A stretch of DNA of 64,000 bases from Streptomyces muensis. Lineage in GTDB: Bacteria > Actinomycetota > Actinomycetes > Streptomycetales > Streptomycetaceae. Location of the stretch: positions 1 to 64,000 of the forward strand of contig NZ_JAKEIP010000004.1 of the NCBI RefSeq assembly GCF_021474425.1, in the 5' to 3' direction. Below are positions 59,354 to 64,000 of this stretch, piece by piece; within the stretch, counting starts at the first letter, position 1; the number at the start of each line of letters is the position of its first letter. Under the pieces are notes generated by a model that worked only from the letters and a program-made list of their open reading frames with translations, was not told the DNA's origin and did no database searches. Both the position numbers and the translations under genes were made by a program.

Positions 59354-60838
59354 TCACGCGAACGGGTAGCCCTCGGCAAGGTCGGCAGTCAGGTTCGTCG
59401 GGATGTTGTACGACTTGTACTCCAGGAACGACTCAAACCCTTCCGGTCCGTGCTCACGCCCGATGCCTGATTTCTTGATCCCGCCGAAGGGTGAAGTCGC
59501 CGTCGCCGAAAACCTGTTGACACCGACTGTTCCGGTATCCAGCTTCTTCGCGATGGACATGGCGTGCTGTTCGTCACGCCCGAACACACCGCCGTGCAAG
59601 CCGAAGTCGGAGTCGTTCGCGATCTCGATTGCCTGGGATTCGCTCTCGTACGGGATGAAGCAAGTCACCGGGCCGAAGATCTCCTCACGCGCGATCGCCA
59701 TGGAGTTGTCCACCTCGGTGAAGACGGTGGGCTCCACGAAATAGCCGCGGGTGAGCCCTTGGGGCCGTCCCCCGCCGACGGCGACCTTGGCGCCCGATGC
59801 CCGGCCTTGCTCGATGTAGCCCAGGACCCGTTCGTAATGCCGGCGGGAGGCGAGCGGGCCCATGGTCGTGTCGGGGTCCATCGGGTCTCCGAGCACCTGC
59901 TTCTTGGACGCCTCGATGAACGCCTCGACGACGTCGTCGTACCGTGCGCGAGACACGAGGACCCGGGAGTTCGACGTACACACCTGGCCGGCGTTGGACC
60001 ACGCACCGAACGCGAGCAACGGGATGAGTTCGTCGATGTCGACGTCGTCCAGCACGATCGCGGCGGACTTGCCACCCAGCTCAAGCTGGAGCCGCTTCAT
60101 CTCAGGGGCGGCGACCGACGCGATCCGCGCGCCGGACGCCGAACTGCCGGTGAAGGCGACCTTGCGCACGTCGGGGTGGATCACCATCGACTCGCCGGTG
60201 TCCGCGCCGCCGTGCACCATGTTGACCACACCGGGGGGCGCACCGGCACTGGTGCAGATCTGTGTGAACAGCGCCGCGCCGAACGGGGTCTCGGGCGAGG
60301 GCTTCAGTACAACGGTGCATCCGCTCAGCAGGGCTGGAATCGCCTTCTTGACCTCCCGAAGGGCCGCGTTCCACGGCGTGATGCCGGCGACCACTCCGAT
60401 GGGACGTCTTGAGATGAACGCGCTCCCGAAAGAGTCCTGGCGAAGATAGTCGAAGACGACATCGCCCACAGACTGGACATAGGCGTCGATCAGCTCCACC
60501 GCGCCGGAGAGCCCCAGCGAAGCGGAGTAAGGGGACCCCATCGACCTGGTATGCAGATCCGCGAGTTCCTCGCGCCGAGCACGTATCTCGTCCTGGATCC
60601 GCCGCACCAGTGCGATGCGGTCTTCGAGGTTGAAGTCGGCCCAATCACCGTGCAGGGCGGCTTGAGCCGACCCGACGGCACGATCGACTTCTGCGGGTGT
60701 GGCGTTGGCGCTCGAGGCCCACTGCTCCTCAGTGAAGGGGTTGATCACGGGGTGCGTGACGGTTCCAGACGCCGCGCGCCAGGAACCGTCGATGAAGAGA
60801 CCGGGGTAGCGCAACTCTTTGTAGTCGGACTCGTGCAC
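59354..60838 (-). CDS. Aldehyde dehydrogenase (NAD(P)+-dependent)
   Basis: The protein has 494 residues from a GTG at 60838 (GGAG seven bases before). Complete ALDH active site: Asn157 (TPWNAAL), Lys179 (VLKPSPETP), the glycine motif FTGSSASG, the general base Glu253 (LELGGKS) and the nucleophile Cys287 (NAGQVCTS), with 'EEIFGPVTCFIPYESESQAIEIAND'. It oxidises an aldehyde to the acid. It is 273 bases downstream of the CoA-transferase gene on the same strand, so the acid formed could be loaded onto CoA there. Confidence 0.93.
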   Translation of the reverse strand: MHESDYKELRYPGLFIDGSWRAASGTVTHPVINPFTEEQWASSANATPAEVDRAVGSAQAALHGDWADFNLEDRIALVRRIQDEIRARREELADLHTRSMGSPYSASLGLSGAVELIDAYVQSVGDVVFDYLRQDSFGSAFISRRPIGVVAGITPWNAALREVKKAIPALLSGCTVVLKPSPETPFGAALFTQICTSAGAPPGVVNMVHGGADTGESMVIHPDVRKVAFTGSSASGARIASVAAPEMKRLQLELGGKSAAIVLDDVDIDELIPLLAFGAWSNAGQVCTSNSRVLVSRARYDDVVEAFIEASKKQVLGDPMDPDTTMGPLASRRHYERVLGYIEQGRASGAKVAVGGGRPQGLTRGYFVEPTVFTEVDNSMAIAREEIFGPVTCFIPYESESQAIEIANDSDFGLHGGVFGRDEQHAMSIAKKLDTGTVGVNRFSATATSPFGGIKKSGIGREHGPEGFESFLEYKSYNIPTNLTADLAEGYPFA

Positions 60839-61111
60839 AGTGGGCTCCTATTCGCACACTCTTGATGAGAGTCGCCCCTGTCCGTGAGCTCCGCTTTGGA
60901 CAACATGATCGGGCGGTCTTCGTGAAGGCACAACACAGGTTTTGGCGCAGTGATGCGGGGGACGTATCGGCTCCTGACGCGAGCGGCCGCCCCGGGCCAC
61001 TCCGGAACAGAATCCCCACGCACACAGTGTCCCCTTGTCAGGAATACGGCTGAGCCGCAGCAAGGCGGGGCGATTCGCATCGCACGCCGCTTGTCCGGGC
61101 GTGGTCGCGAG

Positions 61112-62317
61112 TCACGGAATGATCCCCTGATCGGTGAGCTCGGCGATGTCCTCCCAGCTGCGGTTGATCTCCAGCAGGATTCGCTCGGTGTGCTCGCTGT
61201 ACTCGGGGCCCCGCCGAAGCGAGGGGCCGTTTCCGTCGATCTGAACCGGGACGGCGGGCAGGGAGTACTCCGCCCCTCCCATCGCGTCTACCGGCTTGAT
61301 GTACTCGTTGGCGACGACCTGCGGGTCTCGGATCACTTCCTCCATGGACTGGTAGGGAGCCCAGGGCACGTCGATCGTTTCGAGCAATTCGCACCACTCG
61401 GCATAGGTCCGCTTGTCGAACTCTTCTTCGAGCGTCGCACTGAATGCCGCGGAGTTCTCCTGGCGCGCCGCCATGTCCTTGAACCGTTCGTCGGCGAGCC
61501 AGTCCTCCCGCCCGATGAGGCGGCAGAAGTCGGGCAGGTAGCGGTCCGGCTGCAGGAAGGCCAGCTGAATGTGCCGCCCGTCCTTCGTGCGGTAACAGTC
61601 CACGAGCGGATTGGGATTCCAGCCGTTGGCACGCTGATACTTCCGCGGCTCCTCGCCCTGGAGAGCGAGGACCAGGTCGCTCGCCGTGAGCCACATCGCG
61701 GCTGACAGCAGAGAGGCGTCGACGACCGAGCCTTCCCCAGTGCGCTCTCGGCGGTACAGGGCGCCCGCCACTCCGAACGCGAGCGAGAGTCCGGCCGCAC
61801 GGTCTCCGAAGGCGCCGTTCTGCATGACGGGGTATTCGAGACCTTCTGGGGTGAGCAGGTGACCGAATCCGCCGCGGGCCCAGAAGGCACTGTTGCCGTA
61901 GCCCGCCTTGTCGGCGTCCGGTCCGCGGACACCGAAGCCGTGGCCCCGGCCGATCACCAGGCGAGGGTTGATCGCGTGAACGGTCTCGGCATCGTATCCC
62001 AGACGCTTCAGAACCCCTGGACGGAAGTTCGTGAGGAATACGTCGGCCTCACGCAGGAGGTCATACATCAGTTCACGGCCCCGCTCGGAGCCGACATCGA
62101 TGGCGGCGCTGCGCTTGCCTCGGTTGACCAATTCCATCGCGAGGTTGCGGCCGTCATCGCTCTTGGCCTGGGAGCGCTCGTTCAGACCGCGGAACGGATC
62201 TCCCCCCTTCGGGTTCTCGATGTGGATGACGTCTGCGCCCCAGTCGGCCAGCAGCGATCCAGCTGCCGGCACGAAAAGCCACTGAGCCAACTCGACGACA
62301 CGGACGCCTTCGAACAT
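61112..62317 (-). CDS. Class III CoA-transferase (CaiB/BaiF family)
   Basis: The protein has 401 residues from the ATG at 62317. Family III pattern: 'GVRVVELAQWLFVPAAGSLLADWGADVIHIENPKGGDPFRG', 'RGKRSAAIDV', 'ADVFLTNFRPGVLKRLGYD', and 'GFGHLLTPEG' with the flexible glycine loop. The catalytic Asp normally found after this region is probably in 'GDRAAGLSLAFGVAGALY'. It transfers CoA between acyl groups without free ATP. The substrates are unknown; it can prime the aldehyde-dehydrogenase product. It is preceded by an AT-rich dyad (62370-62400). Confidence 0.9.
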   Translation of the reverse strand: MFEGVRVVELAQWLFVPAAGSLLADWGADVIHIENPKGGDPFRGLNERSQAKSDDGRNLAMELVNRGKRSAAIDVGSERGRELMYDLLREADVFLTNFRPGVLKRLGYDAETVHAINPRLVIGRGHGFGVRGPDADKAGYGNSAFWARGGFGHLLTPEGLEYPVMQNGAFGDRAAGLSLAFGVAGALYRRERTGEGSVVDASLLSAAMWLTASDLVLALQGEEPRKYQRANGWNPNPLVDCYRTKDGRHIQLAFLQPDRYLPDFCRLIGREDWLADERFKDMAARQENSAAFSATLEEEFDKRTYAEWCELLETIDVPWAPYQSMEEVIRDPQVVANEYIKPVDAMGGAEYSLPAVPVQIDGNGPSLRRGPEYSEHTERILLEINRSWEDIAELTDQGIIP

Positions 62318-62675
62318 CGAACCTCCTTGGATCTGGCCGCTTGAAAACGCGGCTCCACGCCACGAGATGCTTTCTCAAAGAAAAGATATCATGGAGAAAG
62401 TTTCTTCGGTAGCGCCGCCCCCAGGCTCGCTTCCATCGTGATCCCCTGTCCGTAGACGCACTGACCGGAGGCGCAGTCGATGCGGCGAGGTGCCGGCGCC
62501 CGCCCGGCGAGGGCTCCATGGGCCGGGAGGCTTCCGTTCGACAGCCAACTCCGACCCGGGAGCACAACGAGCCGTTCCTCGGCCTCACCGCCCGACAACG
62601 GCATTCGGTAGCGCGGCCGGATACATCCGGAAGCGGGGCACATTCCGGCCGGCCTATCCGAACGGCAGGCCCCGG
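62318..62675. other. Intergenic region with a promoter-like AT-rich dyad
   Basis: 358 bases between the CoA-transferase and beta-lactamase-fold genes. Around 62365-62405 the sequence is unusually AT-rich and contains the dyad described separately. The rest is featureless, with short antisense-like frames. Confidence 0.4.
62370..62400. promoter_or_regulatory. AT-rich inverted repeat upstream of the CoA-transferase
   Basis: CTTTCTC at 62370-62376 and GAGAAAG at 62394-62400, with a 17-base spacer containing AAAGATATC. The composition contrasts with the GC-rich surroundings. It lies about 53 bases before the CoA-transferase start, so it is a probable operator or promoter of the CoA-transferase/aldehyde-dehydrogenase pair. 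Confidence 0.45.
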
Positions 62676-63941
62676 TCAGGCGGCGTCGTCCTCACGCAGG
62701 CTCGCTACGCACCGGTACAACTGCTCGATGAGCTGGCTGCTCGGTTCGTAGCCGGTGGACATGTGGCTGCGCACGAAGCCGATCGCGATCCGGTTGTCGG
62801 GGTCGGCCACGCCCAGCTGACCACCCATACCGGCGTGCCCGTACGTGTTGTCACCGGGGCCGAACGAGCAAAAACCGAGAGGGGGGCGCAGGTTCATCTG
62901 GAACCCCAGTGCCCACCGGGACCAGGGTGCGGGTGCGGGTGTGCCGTCCGGCATCACCAGTGGTGGAATGCTGACCGCCGGGCTCCTGAAGTTCTCGGCA
63001 CGAAACAGCTCGACGGAGTCTTCGGCCAGGAGCCGGTCACCGTTCAGGGCGCCGCCCATCGAGAGCATCGCGTACAGGGCCGCGAGGTCGCGCGCGGTTC
63101 CGACTCCTCCCGCCCCGGCGATCTCGGGGGTGCGGCCGGCGGGACTGCCGAAGAACGTGGGGGCCTGGTCGGCGATCGACTCACTGCCGACCGCGACCCA
63201 TTGCAGAGCCGCCAGCGAGCCGGGCCTGCCTATGGCGTCGGCGAGCTGCCTGGTCATCCAGGCCTCGGCCTCGGTGGGCGTCTCACTGGGCGCGATGAGG
63301 TCGGCGGCGCGGGCCTGGTCCTCGATCGATGTGCCGATGCTGAGGTCCCACCCCCGCGGTCCGGCGATCTCCTCGCGAAGGAAGGTACCGATCGTGCGAC
63401 CCGTGATCCGGCGGATCAGCTCGCCCACGAGCCACCCGTAGCTGATCGCGTGGTAGGAGTGTTTCGTGCCGGGTTCCCATGCCGGTTCCGCAGCGGCGAG
63501 GTCGACGGCGATGGCGTCGTAGTCGTCCCAGCCGGCGCCGCGATAGTCCAGGATCCTGTCGGCGTGCGGGAGGCCGAGGACGCCGACGCTGTGGTTCAGC
63601 AGATGCCGGACCTTCGCGTTCTCCTTCCCGGCCTGTGCGAATTCGGGCCAGTAGGCCGAGACCGGGGCATCGACGTCAAGCTCGCCGCGGGTGTGGAGGA
63701 GTGCCGCGCACACGGCGGCGATGCCCTTGGTCGACGAGAAGAGCGTCGTCGTCGTGTCTCGCGTCCACGGCGTGCCCGGTCGCGCCTCACCGGCCCAGAC
63801 GTCGATGACCTTCTCTCCGTCGACGTAGGCGCAGAAGGCACCGCCACCACGTCCGAGGTCGGCCTGATTCCACAGGTCCCAAACACTCTCGAAACCTGGA
63901 TGCACGTATTCAGCTGACGCGTTCATGACCTCCGTCGGCAC
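62676..63941 (-). CDS. Beta-lactamase-fold serine hydrolase (class C/esterase family VIII type)
   Basis: The protein has 421 residues from a GTG at 63941, with AAAGGGG eight bases upstream. The ATG at 63926 has its ribosome site too close. The SxxK motif is in LFSSTKGI. The Tyr motif is YHAIS in 'KHSYHAISYGWLVGELIRRITGR', typical of family VIII esterases rather than true beta-lactamases. The C-terminal GHAGMGGQLG replaces the KTG box. There is no signal peptide, so it is an intracellular ester or amide hydrolase, consistent with the other esterases here. Confidence 0.88.
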   Translation of the reverse strand: MPTEVMNASAEYVHPGFESVWDLWNQADLGRGGGAFCAYVDGEKVIDVWAGEARPGTPWTRDTTTTLFSSTKGIAAVCAALLHTRGELDVDAPVSAYWPEFAQAGKENAKVRHLLNHSVGVLGLPHADRILDYRGAGWDDYDAIAVDLAAAEPAWEPGTKHSYHAISYGWLVGELIRRITGRTIGTFLREEIAGPRGWDLSIGTSIEDQARAADLIAPSETPTEAEAWMTRQLADAIGRPGSLAALQWVAVGSESIADQAPTFFGSPAGRTPEIAGAGGVGTARDLAALYAMLSMGGALNGDRLLAEDSVELFRAENFRSPAVSIPPLVMPDGTPAPAPWSRWALGFQMNLRPPLGFCSFGPGDNTYGHAGMGGQLGVADPDNRIAIGFVRSHMSTGYEPSSQLIEQLYRCVASLREDDAA

Positions 63942-64000
63942 AGATGTGCCCCTTTCTTGTCCTGCGGGTCCGATGATCGAGCGCGGCAGGCCACTTCGAG

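Noticed and set aside
1..64000. CRISPR array, tRNA, rRNA or prophage
   Set aside because: No direct-repeat array, no tRNA cloverleaf-like sequence with flanking repeats, no rRNA stretch and no phage structural genes were seen by eye; a covariance-model scan could still find a small RNA.

Overview
The window is GC-rich actinobacterial DNA, most likely from a Streptomyces or close relative. The support is strong G/C third-position bias, many GTG starts and ATGA/TGATG stop-start overlaps, Tat and lipoprotein signals, and a typical gene repertoire (CGNR zinc-finger protein, PucR-like regulators, LuxR-ATPase, TIGR03084, AtuA, BioY, F420-type LLM oxidoreductase). I see no rRNA, tRNA, CRISPR array or phage module. 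It reads as a catabolic and accessory chromosome segment with small mobile-element scars at its left end.

Region by region. (1) 1-5.5 kb: tail of an IS3-type transposase, a TetR regulator, a small secreted protein, a 192-bp MITE-like element with long inverted repeats, a haloacetate-dehalogenase-like hydrolase divergent from a CGNR protein, a SnoaL-like protein and two decayed transposase fragments. (2) 5.7-12.3 kb: SGNH hydrolase, SDR, VOC protein, two HSL-type esterases and a PucR-like regulator. (3) 12.3-19.2 kb: a decayed TetR gene, a cytochrome P450, a very strong bidirectional hairpin, then the most striking gene of the window: a Tat-exported protein fusing a complete ribosome-inactivating (rRNA N-glycosidase, ricin-A-like) domain to a complete pectin methylesterase. 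A large LuxR-type ATPase regulator lies just upstream of it on the same strand. (4) 19.4-28.6 kb: an HSL esterase divergent from an oligopeptide-type ABC importer (binding lipoprotein, permease, fused permease-ATPase, ATPase), followed by a LacI regulator and another HSL esterase. (5) 28.7-32.3 kb: acyl-CoA ligase and GH15 glucoamylase/trehalase-like enzyme. (6) 32.3-38.6 kb: an aromatic or other ring-cleavage cluster (FAD monooxygenase, LysR, two-domain extradiol dioxygenase, MBL hydrolase, BKACE/DUF849 enzyme, C-C hydrolase-like enzyme). Two identical-architecture candidate LysR sites lie in it, and two of its genes carry single-base frameshifts at C-rich stretches. (7) 38.8-57.7 kb: branched-chain/terpenoid-acid-like acyl-CoA catabolism. 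This holds a TetR, acyl-CoA ligase and SDR, then a nine-gene minus-strand operon (biotin-dependent carboxylase beta and alpha, enoyl-CoA hydratase, TIGR03084, AtuA, TetR, acyl-CoA dehydrogenase, enoyl-CoA hydratase, LLM oxidoreductase). Divergent from it are two acyl-CoA ligases and the biotin importer BioY. Two palindromes of the same design lie in the divergent promoter. (8) 57.8-64 kb: a second PucR-like regulator, aldehyde dehydrogenase, class III CoA-transferase and a beta-lactamase-fold esterase.

How the genes work together (inference). The window combines esterases, an importer and acyl-CoA-forming and degrading enzymes suited to plant- or soil-derived esters, aromatic acids and branched acids. 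BioY plausibly supplies biotin to the carboxylase. The secreted RIP-pectinesterase fits the same plant-associated theme, combining a plant-wall-modifying module with a eukaryotic-ribosome toxin.
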